Shown here: one piece after another, positions 41,903-51,156 of the stretch
Layout of the letters: the number at the start of each line of letters is the position of its first letter
Position numbering within the stretch: the first letter of the stretch is position 1
Made by a program: the position numbers and the translations under genes
Assembly: GCF_041380015.1 (NCBI RefSeq)
Contig: NZ_CP159978.1
Direction: 5' to 3' (one strand)
DNA: 64,000 nt
From: Buchananella felis
GTDB lineage: Bacteria; Actinomycetota; Actinomycetes; Actinomycetales; Actinomycetaceae
The notes under the pieces: generated by a model
What the model was told of the DNA's origin: nothing
What the model saw: the letters and a program-made list of their open reading frames with translations, nothing else
Database searches by the model: none

Positions 41903-42940
41903 ATGGACCTGCTTGAGATCGAGACCGGGCGCTCCTTTGCGCTGCTGGCGGTGGCCGAGGACGTGGCGCCGGAGGAAATCGAGGCGCTCGCGGTCTCGCT
42001 GGACCCGACCGCTGGTTGGCTCATGCCGGGCCTGCTGCACCTGACCGGGGAGGCGAGCCTGACCGGCCCGTGGGCGGTGGACAACGCCACCCGCATGGCC
42101 CTGGAGCTGCCGGCGTGGACCGCGCAGGCCTACCTGCTGCGCTGCCCGCAGGTGCGCAGCGGCCCGCTGCCGGTACAGCTCTACGGGGCGGACCCGTTGA
42201 TGGACCTGTTCCCGGCGGGCGTGCCCGCCGGGGACGAGCTGGCCGCGCTGGGCATGCTGCGCCGGATGGCCCGGCGCCTGGCGGGCGCCCTGCGTGTGGC
42301 CGATTCGCCCCAGCGTCCGGGCGCGGGCGTGCTGGTACCGGACCCGGATTCGGCCGTGAACATGACGGTGTACGCGCCGATCTGGCTGGAGGAGCCCGCG
42401 GCCCTGGCGGTGCTGAACACGGTCCACCTGCCCTTCACCTCGCTACCGGAGCCGGACCTGGATGCCGCCCCGGCCGCCTCCGCCGCGCGCTCCCGGGTGC
42501 AAAACCGTGGCGTGGCCCTGGCCCGCGCCGCCTCTGCCGACATGAGCGAGGAGGAGCGCGCGGAGTTGCACGCCAGGGTCGACGCCGCCGACGCGGCCGC
42601 CCTGTCCCGCCCGGCCGTGCGCGTGGGCTACAACCTGCGCCTGCCGGGCCGCTCCTACCAGATCGACCTGGCCGCCACGGGGGAGGAGAACCCACCCCTG
42701 GTGATCCAGGGCGAGGAGTGGGCCCCGGCGGGCGTGGTGTGCTACCAGCTCAGGTGGCTGCCCAACGACTACACGATGACCGGCCCGGTGCGGGTGCCGC
42801 GCTCGGTGCGCCGCGACCGCCTGGTGGCGGCCCAGCAGATCGAGTCCGCCGCCGACGCCCTAGCGCAGGCCTCGGGCGGACGCGTGGTGGACGAGGACGG
42901 CTTCCTAGTGGAGTTCGTCCCCGAAGAGGACGCTAACTAG
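41903..42940 (+). CDS. Conserved-looking protein of unknown function
   Basis: The protein has 345 residues with no signal peptide or membrane segment. It is rich in Ala, Leu, Pro and Asp, with a central helical segment (EEERAELHARVDAADAAALS) and a beta-rich C-terminus (AVRVGYNLRLPGRSYQIDLA). It starts three bases after the dcd stop, with GGGGGAG upstream of its ATG, so the two are probably co-transcribed. It overlaps the end of the convergent iron-sulfur gene by four bases. I recognise no family and no catalytic motif. Confidence 0.8.
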   Translation: MDLLEIETGRSFALLAVAEDVAPEEIEALAVSLDPTAGWLMPGLLHLTGEASLTGPWAVDNATRMALELPAWTAQAYLLRCPQVRSGPLPVQLYGADPLMDLFPAGVPAGDELAALGMLRRMARRLAGALRVADSPQRPGAGVLVPDPDSAVNMTVYAPIWLEEPAALAVLNTVHLPFTSLPEPDLDAAPAASAARSRVQNRGVALARAASADMSEEERAELHARVDAADAAALSRPAVRVGYNLRLPGRSYQIDLAATGEENPPLVIQGEEWAPAGVVCYQLRWLPNDYTMTGPVRVPRSVRRDRLVAAQQIESAADALAQASGGRVVDEDGFLVEFVPEEDAN

Positions 42941-45483
42941 GACTCCTGCTCCTGCCCGCGCCGCACGGCCTCCAGCATCAGCTGGGCCACGTCACGCACC
43001 TCGAGGGCCTGCCCGTCGGCGCCGGCGTTCTTGTTGGTGCCGTCGGTGAGCATCGTGGTGCAGAACGGGCAGGCCGTGGCCACCACCTGTGCACCCGTGC
43101 TGGCGGCCTCCGCCGCGCGCGTGGCCCCAATGGAAACGCCCAGGGACTCCTCCATCCACACGCGCGCACCACCGGCGCCGCAGCACATGGCGTTGTCCCG
43201 GTTGCGGGGCATCTCCACCACCTGCGCGCCGCCGCTGGCGGCGGCCAGCAGCTCGCGCGGCGGGGTGTAGACCTGGTTGTGGCGGCCCAGGAAGCACGGG
43301 TCGTGGAAGGTGACCTGGCGGGCCTGCCCCGCCGGCGGAGGCACCGGCCGCAGCCGCCCCTCGCGCACCAGCGTGTTGAGCACCTGGGTGTGGTGCAGCA
43401 CCTCGAACTTGCCGCCCAGCTGCGGGTATTCCCGCGCGATCGTGTTGAAGCAGTGCGCACAAGAGACGATGATCCGCTTCGCCTTGGCCTCCTGCAGCGC
43501 CTCGATATTGGCGGAGGCGAGTAGCTGGAACAGCACCTCGTTGCCGGCGCGCCTGGCCGGGTCGCCGGAGCAGCCCTCGCTGGAGCCCAGCACCGCGAAG
43601 CTCACCCCGGCGATGTGCAGCAGCTGCGCGGTCGCGGCCGTGGTCTTCTTGGCGCGGTCCTCGAACGCGCCCGCGCAGCCGACGAACATGACGAAGTCCA
43701 CCTCGGTGGCGTCCTCCACGTCCTCGCCCAGCACCGGCACGTCAAAGTCCAAACCCTTGGCCCACTCCATGCGCTTGCGGGCCGCCGCGTTCCACGGGTT
43801 GCCCTTGGTCTCCAGGCCCCGGAACACCTTGCCCAGCTCGCTCGGGAAGGCCGACTCCATGAGCACCTGGTGGCGGCGCAGGTTGACGATGTGGTCCACG
43901 TGCTCGATGTCCACCGGGCACTGGTGGGTGCAGGCACCGCAGTTGGTGCAGCTCCACAGCACCTCCGGCGTGATCGCGCTGCCCACCACGTTCGGCAACC
44001 CCTGACTGGCGATCTGGCGCGCGGTCAGCTCCCGCGCCTCCGGTGCCGCGCCCACCGCCATGAGCGCCCCCAGCAGGTCGCTGCCGTGAATAGAGGCAGG
44101 GGTGGCCGACGCTCCGCCCGCCTCCCCCCGGTCCTCGGCCGCAGCGAGGTCGGCCGCATCGGCAGACGGGCCGGCGGCAACGTCGTCCACCTGAGTGCCC
44201 AGGGCGGCGGCGGCCCGCATGAAGGGGGCGGCGGCGTGGTGGTGGTCCCGCAGCGACATCACCAGGAGCTTCGGGGAGAGCGGCTTGCCGGTATTCCAGG
44301 CCGGGCAGACCTCCTGGCAGCGGCCGCACTCGGTGCAGGTGGAAAAGTCCAGCAGACCCTTCCACGTGAAGTCGGCGATGGTGCCGGTGCCAAGGACGGC
44401 GTCGTCGTCCAGCTCGTCGGTTAGCTCCGGGGTCAGGGGGGTGCCGTCCACCAACAGCGGGGCCACCGGGCCCAGGGCCTTGGAGCCGTCCAGCTCGCGG
44501 CGGCCGTAAATGTTCACGAAGGCCAGGAAGCGGTGCCAGGCCACGCCCATCGCGGGCGAGAGGCCCACCACCGCGAACCAGGCCGTCGAGATGAGAATCT
44601 TCGCCAGAGCCGTCAGGGTGATCGCTGCTTGCAGGGTGGGCAGCGACAGGCCGCGCAGCGCCTCGCCCAGGAACCAGGTCAACGGGTAAACCCACTTCGA
44701 GGGGGCGGCGGGGGCGGGGGCGTCGACCGGGAGCGAGTGCGCCAGGGGCGCGGCCGGGTCGGTGCCGTACGGGTTGAAAGCGGGGCCGCCAGAGCCCTGC
44801 GCGCCGCCCGGCAGCAGCCAGTAGGCCTCGAATAGATTGGCGGCGTACGCCCACTCCAGGGCCCGCAGCGCCAGCACGCACACCACCACGCCCAGGATGG
44901 TCCACTCCACGTAACGGGCCTGCCACCAGGAGGAACCCAGGAAGCGCGAGAGCCGGAAGCGGGTGCCGGCCGGGGCGGCGGTTGCGGTGGTTGCGGTGGG
45001 GGTTTCGGGGGCGGCTGGGGTGCTGGCTGCGTCGGGGGCGGCGTCTGGGGCGGCGTCGGCGGGGCGGCCGCGCCCGGTCAGGCTGCGCACCACCATCAGT
45101 GCCACGATGCCGAGCGTGCCCGCCCAGGCGAAGAACTCGGCCAACCACGTGAACACCGGCCACTGGCCCACCAGGGGCAGGTGGAAGGACGGGTTGACCA
45201 GCTGCCCGTAGCTGCCCAGCAGCGTCAACACCAGCACCGGGAACGAAACCATCACCACCCAGTGCGCGGCGCGAATCAGCGGGCGGCCACGAAACGCCTG
45301 GTGCCCCACGGCCTGCGCCAGGCTCAGCCAGGCGCGGCGCAGCGGCGGGCGGGTGCGCTCCGGCGCCGGTCGGCCCAGGCGCATGTTGCGCACCAGCACG
45401 GCCGCGCCGCGAGCAAAGAGGACCACCCCGGCGGCGGTGGCGGCCAACGCCAACGCGAGCGAGACAACTGAAAGCAGCGGCAA
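42937..45483 (-). CDS. Membrane-bound iron-sulfur heterodisulfide reductase-like protein
   Basis: This predicted electron-transfer protein of 848 residues resembles mycobacterial Rv0338c. The N-terminal third has about five membrane helices (starting MPLLSVVSLALALAATAAGV) like a NarI-type quinone domain. Two 4Fe-4S clusters follow (CTECGRCQEVCP and CTNCGACTHQCP). Two CCG domains come next (CAHCFNTIA and CCGAGGARVWMEE with DPCFLGRH). The start is TTG at 45483 with GGAG seven bases before it. The physiological donor and acceptor are unknown. An Ala/Thr-rich interhelical loop has grown by simple repeats. Confidence 0.88.
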   Translation of the reverse strand: MPLLSVVSLALALAATAAGVVLFARGAAVLVRNMRLGRPAPERTRPPLRRAWLSLAQAVGHQAFRGRPLIRAAHWVVMVSFPVLVLTLLGSYGQLVNPSFHLPLVGQWPVFTWLAEFFAWAGTLGIVALMVVRSLTGRGRPADAAPDAAPDAASTPAAPETPTATTATAAPAGTRFRLSRFLGSSWWQARYVEWTILGVVVCVLALRALEWAYAANLFEAYWLLPGGAQGSGGPAFNPYGTDPAAPLAHSLPVDAPAPAAPSKWVYPLTWFLGEALRGLSLPTLQAAITLTALAKILISTAWFAVVGLSPAMGVAWHRFLAFVNIYGRRELDGSKALGPVAPLLVDGTPLTPELTDELDDDAVLGTGTIADFTWKGLLDFSTCTECGRCQEVCPAWNTGKPLSPKLLVMSLRDHHHAAAPFMRAAAALGTQVDDVAAGPSADAADLAAAEDRGEAGGASATPASIHGSDLLGALMAVGAAPEARELTARQIASQGLPNVVGSAITPEVLWSCTNCGACTHQCPVDIEHVDHIVNLRRHQVLMESAFPSELGKVFRGLETKGNPWNAAARKRMEWAKGLDFDVPVLGEDVEDATEVDFVMFVGCAGAFEDRAKKTTAATAQLLHIAGVSFAVLGSSEGCSGDPARRAGNEVLFQLLASANIEALQEAKAKRIIVSCAHCFNTIAREYPQLGGKFEVLHHTQVLNTLVREGRLRPVPPPAGQARQVTFHDPCFLGRHNQVYTPPRELLAAASGGAQVVEMPRNRDNAMCCGAGGARVWMEESLGVSIGATRAAEAASTGAQVVATACPFCTTMLTDGTNKNAGADGQALEVRDVAQLMLEAVRRGQEQES

Positions 45484-45843
45484 GGTGGAACTCCGAAACG
45501 GTCTGGGGCAGTGGGGTGGCTAGCAGCACCGGGCCGAGCCGCGCAGCGGGGCCGGGCCGTGCTGCGCAGTGGGGCAACGGCGAGAGGGACGGGACAGATC
45601 GTGCCCGCCCGCCCACCGAAGACACCCCCGGTAAATCTACCGGGGAGGGGGTGCGTGGCGCCCGCGCGAGCCCGCGCGGGCTCAGCTCCGGCGGGGAAAA
45701 GTGGCCGGGGAGGCGAAAACTCGCGGCCCCGCGCGCCCGGTGGGGTGCCCGCAAGCGCCGGGTAATTGAGCAAAGGGCGCACCAGGAAAACCGAGCGCTT
45801 GGGTTGCGGCGCGGGGTGGTTGGTGTTGGGGTGGGGTTTGTGT
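45484..45843. other. Gene-free stretch upstream of the iron-sulfur gene
   Basis: It holds no gene that I can support. The promoter of the leftward gene should lie here. The stretch is followed by two hairpin elements inside a 203-bp tandem duplication. Confidence 0.4.
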
Positions 45844-45941
45844 CCCCGATCGTACGGTTGTGCGGTTGGGGTACGTGCGACCGCTTGGGGGCGTGCCCCC
45901 GGTCGGTCGTTTGTACCCCGAGCTCACTCTTGTGCGCTCGG
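45844..45941 (+). repeat. 95-bp hairpin element, copy C
   Basis: GGGGTACGTGCGACCG pairs imperfectly with CGGTCGTTTGTACCCC around CTTGGGGGCGTGCCCCC. Outer arms are CCCCGATCGTACGGTTGTGC and CTTGTGCGCTCGG. Orientation is the same as copies D, E and F. Confidence 0.85.
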
Positions 45942-46046
45942 TGTCATGGTGGTCGCCGATGCGGGTGGGGGTGGAGTCAGTGCGGGTGTAGATACCCGTG
46001 CGGTGCGCGGGGTGGTGGAGTGGGGCCGGGGTGGTTCAGGTTTGTG

Positions 46047-46144
46047 CCCCCGATCGTACGGTTGTGTGGTTGGGGTACGTGCGACCGCTTGGGGGTGTGC
46101 CCCCGGTCGGTCGTTTGTACCCCGAGCTCACTCTTGTGCGCTCG
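46047..46144 (+). repeat. 95-bp hairpin element, copy D
   Basis: It is nearly identical to copy C, 203 bases downstream. The sequence after both copies (GCCGATGCGGGTGGG) is also shared, so hairpin and flank were duplicated together. Confidence 0.85.
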
Positions 46145-46264
46145 GTGCCACGGTGCATCGCCGATGCGGGTGGGGTGGAACCGGGGGCGCGCTAGGCGCG
46201 AGGCGAACAAGCCCGCCGCTTCCGGGCCCGGCGAATGTAGGGTTGATCCCGGAAAGGGGCACAC

Positions 46265-46543
46265 ATGGACATTGGATGGAAGGTCACCCAGGTGGCCGCC
46301 GCCGCCGTGGCGGGTTTCGCCGCGAACTTCCTGCTCAAGAAGGCATGGCAGATCTCCACCGGGCGCGAGGCCCCGGCGGACTCGAACGACCCGGACGTCA
46401 GCATCGGCGAGGTGCTGGTGTACGCGGCGGTCTCCGGCGTCGTCTTCACGCTGCTGCAGCGTGGCGCCGTGGGCGCTGCGGCGCACATGTACGGGCCCAA
46501 GGAATACGACCCGCGCCGCAAGGCTCAGATCGAGAAGGCCTAA
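46265..46543 (+). CDS. DUF4235 membrane protein
   Basis: The protein has 92 residues and two hydrophobic segments (VTQVAAAAVAGFAANFLLKK and VLVYAAVSGVVFTLLQRGAV). A short hydrophilic loop separates them. This is the pattern of the actinobacterial DUF4235 family, whose function is unknown. GGAAAGGGG lies upstream of the ATG. It appears to be a single-gene unit, followed by a phased array. Confidence 0.85.
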   Translation: MDIGWKVTQVAAAAVAGFAANFLLKKAWQISTGREAPADSNDPDVSIGEVLVYAAVSGVVFTLLQRGAVGAAAHMYGPKEYDPRRKAQIEKA

Positions 46544-46678
46544 GGTAGGCAAACGCCTCAGGTGACTGGGCGCTGAGCAGGCGGGGGAGCGTTGAAACGC
46601 TCCCCCGCCTCGTCACGTCCCGGGCCAGACCGGCCTTCGGTGCGGAGCTGCGCTGGAACAGGCCCAGGCCGGCGGGCA

Positions 46679-46858
46679 GTTGCGCAAACGGTTGCGCCTT
46701 TGGTGCTCCCGTTGCGCCGTTGCGGCACCGGTCCTAGCTTTCTTGCAGCTCGTGTAGCACTACGGCACGGATTAACGCTGCAACGAGTCGCGTAAGGGCC
46801 CGACGAGTTGCACCAACGACTCGGGAGCTGCAAAAGAGGCTCGACCGTTTGCGTACGG
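46679..46858. repeat. 20-bp-phased array with inverted halves (degenerate)
   Basis: Blocks of 20 bases are clear. Left-half examples are AGTTGCGCAAACGGTTGCGC (46679) and CTTTGGTGCTCCCGTTGCGC (46699). Right-half examples are GCCCGACGAGTTGCACCAAC (46799) and GGCTCGACCGTTTGCGTACG (46839), which contain inverted versions of the same words. About nine units are visible. It resembles the array at 4841-5020 more than the CGACGTT arrays. Confidence 0.7.
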
Positions 46859-46965
46859 GCTGAGCGCCAAGGACCCGATGCCGTCGCTCGGCGGCGCACC
46901 AGCCCTTTGCTCAGCCCGGGGCCCAACTCCCTCATCTGGGTGGAGCCGCAGAAAGGGGGCGGTGG

Positions 46966-46981
46966 GGCGGCAGCGTCGTCC
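46966..46981 (+). repeat. Intergenic exact copy of the recurrent 16-mer
   Basis: GGCGGCAGCGTCGTCC lies upstream of the TPP riboswitch, outside any gene. Confidence 0.75.
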
Positions 46982-47054
46982 CCCGAGTCGGGGTGACAAA
47001 CGTCCCGGCAGCGGCGTGGCGGGGGTGAAAACGGGCCCGGGTAGAATCGTTATC

Positions 47055-47148
47055 TGCGACAGGGGAGCAAAGCCCACGGGCTGAGCTGAGAGTGCCACCA
47101 GGCAGACCCTCGAACCTGATCCGGTTAGTACCGGCGAAGGGAGTCGAG
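47055..47148 (+). promoter_or_regulatory. TPP riboswitch (THI element)
   Basis: Conserved TPP aptamer blocks appear in order: CAGGGGAGC, GGGCTGAGC followed by TGAGAGTGCC, ACCCTCGAACCTGATC, and GGTTAGTACCGGCGAAGGGA. It sits about 40 bases before thiB, the start of a thiamine-import operon. No terminator hairpin lies between, so control at translation initiation is likely. Confidence 0.95.
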
Positions 47149-47188
47149 ATTTCTCATGCACCCCTTCACACCTAGCTGAAGGAGAAAA

Positions 47189-48274
47189 ATGCGCATCAAG
47201 CACACCATCGCCGTGGCCATCGCTGCGGCCTCCGCCCTGGGCCTGGCGGCCTGCTCCGCCTCCACCCCGGCGCCGGCCGAGTCCAAGGAGGGCGCGGCCG
47301 CCTCCACCCCGGCCGGGGGCGAGAAGAGCGTCACGGTGGTCACCCACGAGTCCTTCAACGTCCCGGACGACCTGAAGGCGGACTTCGAGGCCCAGACCGG
47401 CTACAAGCTGACCATCGTCGAGCAGGGCGACGCTGGCGAGCTCACCAACGCCCTGGCCCTGTCCAAGGACGCCCCGCTGGGCGACGCGTTCTTCGGCGTG
47501 GACAACACCTTCGCCTCCCGCCTGATCGACGAGGGCGTGACCGTTCCCGCCACCGTCACCCTGCCGGCCGGCGCGGAGAACTTCACCATCGAGGGCGCCC
47601 CGGGCCTGGTCCCGGTGGACATGGGCGACGTCTGCATCAACGCGGACAAGACCTGGTACGCGGAGAAGAACCTGCCGCTGCCGGCCACGTTCGAGGACCT
47701 GGTCAAGCCGGAGTACAAGGACCAGCTGGTGGTCATGAACCCGGCTTCCTCCTCCCCGGGCCTGGCCTTCCTGCTGGCCACCGTCTCCCACTTCGGTGAG
47801 GACGGCTACCTGAACTACTGGAAGCAGCTGAAGGAGAACGGCGTTAAGGTCACGGCGGGCTGGTCGGACGCGTTCGGCACCGACTTCTCCGCCGGTGAGG
47901 GCAAGGGCGCCTACCCGCTGATGGTCTCCTACGCCTCCTCCCCGTCCTACTTCGTCAACGAGGCCGGCACCGAGGCCTCCGTGGCCAACCTGGACCAGAC
48001 CTGCTTCCGTCAGGTGGAGTACGCCGGCGTGCTGGCCGGCGCCAAGAACCCCGAGGGTGCCAACAAGTTCCTGGAGTGGATGCTGTCCACGCCGGTGCAG
48101 GAGTCCATCCCGGACAACATGTACATGTACCCGGTGATGTCTGAGGCCGCCCTGCCGGAGGCGCTGGTGAAGTTCGGGCCGCTGTCCAGCAAGCCGGAGT
48201 TCGTGGCGCCGGCCGAGATCGGCAAGCACCGCACCGAGTGGATCGAGGCCTGGACCGAGGCCGTGGCCCAGTAG
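47189..48274 (+). CDS. thiB: Thiamine ABC transporter substrate-binding lipoprotein
   Basis: This is the extracellular binding protein for thiamine or its phosphates. The precursor has 361 residues. A signal sequence with lipobox LAAC (Cys about residue 23) precedes a class of periplasmic-binding fold with VTVVTHESFNVPDDL and DAFFGVDNTFASRLID, typical of ThiB/TbpA. AAGGAG lies before the ATG. Its role is supported by the upstream TPP riboswitch and downstream permease and ATPase. A hairpin separates it from thiP, which may give more ThiB than membrane subunits. Confidence 0.94.
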   Translation: MRIKHTIAVAIAAASALGLAACSASTPAPAESKEGAAASTPAGGEKSVTVVTHESFNVPDDLKADFEAQTGYKLTIVEQGDAGELTNALALSKDAPLGDAFFGVDNTFASRLIDEGVTVPATVTLPAGAENFTIEGAPGLVPVDMGDVCINADKTWYAEKNLPLPATFEDLVKPEYKDQLVVMNPASSSPGLAFLLATVSHFGEDGYLNYWKQLKENGVKVTAGWSDAFGTDFSAGEGKGAYPLMVSYASSPSYFVNEAGTEASVANLDQTCFRQVEYAGVLAGAKNPEGANKFLEWMLSTPVQESIPDNMYMYPVMSEAALPEALVKFGPLSSKPEFVAPAEIGKHRTEWIEAWTEAVAQ

Positions 48275-48281
48275 GGGGTGC

Positions 48282-48317
48282 CTTGGCCCGGGGTGGGCAC
48301 ACCCACCCCGGGCCAAG
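48282..48317 (+). terminator. Intercistronic hairpin between thiB and thiP
   Basis: CTTGGCCCGGGGTGGG (48282-48297) pairs perfectly with CCCACCCCGGGCCAAG (48302-48317) across a four-base loop. No T-run follows. It is probably a partial terminator or an mRNA-stabilising structure. Confidence 0.7.
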
Positions 48318-48328
48318 CCCTATCTTGG

Positions 48329-49993
48329 ATGGCGATGCGCGATTTGCTGGGACGGTTGACTTGGCGCACCTGGTGGGTGGCCACGGCCGTGGTGCCGCTG
48401 GCCGTGCTGGCCGTGTTCTTCGCGTGGCCCGTGGCGGCCCTTTTCATGCGCGGATTCTTCCCGGACGGCGCCTGGGACGGCAGCGGGGCCCTGGAGGTGC
48501 TCACCAAGCCGCGCACGTGGCGGATTTTGCGCCAGACCCTGCTGCAGGCCAGCGTGGCCACCGCCCTGTCCCTGGCCCTGGGGTTGCCGGCGGCGCACGT
48601 GCTCTACCGGCGCTCTTTCCAGGGGCGGCTGGCGTTGCGCGCCCTGGTGGCGATCCCGTTCGTGCTGCCCACGGTGGTGGCGGGCACAGCCTTTCGCAAC
48701 CTGCTGGATAAGAACGGGCCGTTTGCGGCGCTGGAACTGGACGGCACGATGACGGCCGTGGTGATTGCCATGGTCTTCTTCAATTTCCCGCTGGTGGTGC
48801 GCTCGCTGGGTTCCACGTGGGCCGCGATGGACGACCGCCCCGCCCAAGCCGCCGCCGCCCTGGGTGCCCGCCCGGCGCGCGTGTTTTGGACCGTGACCCT
48901 CCCGGCGCTGGCCCCGGCGATCACGTCTGTGGCGAGCCTGGTCTTCCTGTTCTGCGTGACGGCCTTCGGGATCGTGCTGATCCTGGGCGGCCTGGGTGCG
49001 GGCACCATCGAGACGGAGATCTACTTCCAGACCGTCTCGCTGTTCAACCTGCGTGCGGCCGCCGTGTTGTCGATCGTGCAGCTGGTGGTGGTGGCCGGCG
49101 CACTCTACGTCTCCGGCCGGGCGCGCGCCCGCCGTGAGCGTGCCGTGGCGTTGCGTGGGGTGGCCGGCCCCCAGCCGCGCCTTGGGAGGGCCGACGTTCC
49201 CGCCGTCGCCGTCACATCGCTAGGCCTGTTCTTGATCGCCGCCCCGATCGCCCAGCTAGTGGTGCGTTCCCTGCAGCGTTCCGGGCATTGGACGGTGGAC
49301 AACTACGCGGACCTGTTTCGCGCCCCGCGCGATTCGGCGATGCTGGTGACGGTGGGTGAGGCCGCCCTCAACTCGCTTCACATCGCCGCCTGGGCCGCGC
49401 TGCTGGCCGTCACTTTGGGCGCCGCAGTGAGCCTGCTTTTGGCACGACGTCCCCGCCGCCGCCCCGCCCGCGCGGCCCTTGCCCTGCTGGACGCCACCTT
49501 CATGCTCCCGCTGGGGGTGAGCGCCGTGACGGTGGGTTTCGGCTTCCTCATCACCCTGAACCGCCCGCCCCTGGACCTGCGTTCCTCGATCGTGCTGATC
49601 CCGATCGCGCAGGCGATTGTGGCCATCCCGCTGGTGGTGCGCACCGTTTTGCCCTCCCTGCGGGCGATCGACCCGCGCCAGGCGGAGGCCGCCGCCGCCC
49701 TGGGGGCCTCCCCGTGGCGGGTGCTGGCCACCATCGAGTTCCCGGTGCTGGCCCGGGCCCTGGCACTGGCCGCGGGCTTCGCCCTGGCGGTGTCCCTGGG
49801 CGAGTTCGGTGCCACGAGCTTCCTGGCCCGCCCGGAGGGACCCACCCTGCCCGTGATGATCTTCCGCCTGCTTTCCCGCCCCGGTGCCTACACGCAGGGC
49901 ATGGCCGTGGCAGCCTCGGTGCTGCTGGCGGTGATGACGGCAGCGATCATGCTGCTGGTGGAGAAAGCCCACCCCAAGGAGGTGTCCTGGTGA
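48329..49993 (+). CDS. thiP: Thiamine ABC transporter permease (fused two-domain)
   Basis: This membrane subunit of 554 residues contains two homologous halves, each with about six helices and an EAA-type loop (AQAAAALGARPARVFWTVTL and AEAAAALGASPWRVLATIEF). This is the layout of ThiP. The ATG at 48329 was chosen since upstream sequence is the hairpin; 48335 is also possible. No strong Shine-Dalgarno is visible. The stop overlaps the thiQ start (GTGA). Confidence 0.92.
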   Translation: MAMRDLLGRLTWRTWWVATAVVPLAVLAVFFAWPVAALFMRGFFPDGAWDGSGALEVLTKPRTWRILRQTLLQASVATALSLALGLPAAHVLYRRSFQGRLALRALVAIPFVLPTVVAGTAFRNLLDKNGPFAALELDGTMTAVVIAMVFFNFPLVVRSLGSTWAAMDDRPAQAAAALGARPARVFWTVTLPALAPAITSVASLVFLFCVTAFGIVLILGGLGAGTIETEIYFQTVSLFNLRAAAVLSIVQLVVVAGALYVSGRARARRERAVALRGVAGPQPRLGRADVPAVAVTSLGLFLIAAPIAQLVVRSLQRSGHWTVDNYADLFRAPRDSAMLVTVGEAALNSLHIAAWAALLAVTLGAAVSLLLARRPRRRPARAALALLDATFMLPLGVSAVTVGFGFLITLNRPPLDLRSSIVLIPIAQAIVAIPLVVRTVLPSLRAIDPRQAEAAAALGASPWRVLATIEFPVLARALALAAGFALAVSLGEFGATSFLARPEGPTLPVMIFRLLSRPGAYTQGMAVAASVLLAVMTAAIMLLVEKAHPKEVSW

Positions 49994-50799
49994 GCCTGGA
50001 AATCGACGACGTCACCGTGCGCTACGGGGACCTGGCCGCAGTGGACCGGGTCAGCCTCACCGTGGGCACGCCGCCCGCTGTTGGTGGGGGTGCCTCCGCG
50101 CCCGGTGAGGCTGGTGGCGGGGAGATCGTTGCCCTGCTGGGCGAGTCGGGGTCGGGGAAGTCCACGCTGCTGCGCGCCGTGGCCGGGTTGGAGCCGCTGG
50201 CGGCCGGGCAGATCCGCTTTGGCGGCCAGCGCATCGACGCTGTTGCGGTCTACAAGCGCGGCTTTGCCCTCATGTTCCAGGACGGCCAGCTCTTTGCCCA
50301 CCGCGACGTGGCGGGCAACGTGGGCTACGCCCTGCCCAAGGAGCTCTCGAGGCCGGAGCGGGAGGAGCGGGTGGCCGAGCTGTTGGAGCTGGTGGGCCTG
50401 GGGGGCTACCAGCGGCGCCCCATCGGCACGCTCAGTGGCGGGCAGGCCCAGCGCGTGGCCCTGGCGCGGGCGCTCGCGGCCAGCCCGCGCCTGCTGTTGC
50501 TGGACGAGCCGCTCTCCGCCCTGGACCGCACCCTGCGCGAGCACCTGACGGTGGAGCTGCGCGGGATCATCCGGGCGGCCGGCATCAGCGCCCTGTACGT
50601 CACCCACGATCACGACGAGGCCTTCACCGTGGCCGACCGCGTAGGGGTGATGGTGAACGGGCGCCTGGAGCGGCTGGGCACCCCGCGCGAGGTGTGGGCG
50701 CAGCCGGGCAGCGCGGCCGTGGAGAAGTTCCTGTCCTTCGGGCCGTTCCTGGAGGCGGTGCGCTGGCGCCTGGACGCGCTCGGTGATCGCTCCGCCTAG
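49990..50799 (+). CDS. thiQ: Thiamine ABC transporter ATP-binding protein
   Basis: This 269-residue ATPase energises ThiP. Walker A is GESGSGKST, the signature is LSGGQAQRVALARAL, Walker B is LLLDEPLSALD, and the switch histidine is in YVTHDHDEA. A Gly/Ala-rich insertion of about 15 residues lies before Walker A (GTPPAVGGGASAPGEAGGG). GTG at 49990 overlaps the thiP stop and has AAGGAGG upstream. It is the last gene of the operon. Confidence 0.93.
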   Translation: MSLEIDDVTVRYGDLAAVDRVSLTVGTPPAVGGGASAPGEAGGGEIVALLGESGSGKSTLLRAVAGLEPLAAGQIRFGGQRIDAVAVYKRGFALMFQDGQLFAHRDVAGNVGYALPKELSRPEREERVAELLELVGLGGYQRRPIGTLSGGQAQRVALARALAASPRLLLLDEPLSALDRTLREHLTVELRGIIRAAGISALYVTHDHDEAFTVADRVGVMVNGRLERLGTPREVWAQPGSAAVEKFLSFGPFLEAVRWRLDALGDRSA

Positions 50800-51156
50800 C
50801 CGCAATAGGGCGCAGGGGCATCGAGCGGCGGCGTGCCCAGCCAGGGCTGCCCGCTGTGCGGAAGGCTGGCCAGACCGTGAGGAGCCGCTCACCAGGTGGT
50901 CGGAGCCAGCAAGACCCGCGCCCAATCCTTGCCCGCCAGGTGGCATTGATAGACTTCGTCAGGCCTTGGTAGTGACTGCGCGCCGTCACAGTCGCAGGGA
51001 AATACCTAACACGGGATGAGAGTAGGCACAGCCCGGTAACGGTATTCGGAGCGGTTCGCGGCGACCCGCCGGATCAGTACCACGAGTCCTTTGCCAGGCG
51101 AGGGTTCAAGACAGTTGGCGCATGGTGCCGATCCGACCGTGGAGGGGAGTTTAGGG
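50800..51156. other. Gene-free stretch between thiQ and the glycosyltransferase
   Basis: Over 357 bases I see no gene, RNA or terminator. AT-richer sequence at 50945-51035 may hold the promoter for the glycosyltransferase gene. Confidence 0.4.

Noticed and set aside
45510..46200. Small proteins encoded in the hairpin-duplication region
   Set aside because: All frames there read through the duplicated hairpins. Composition and lack of ribosome sites argue against genes.
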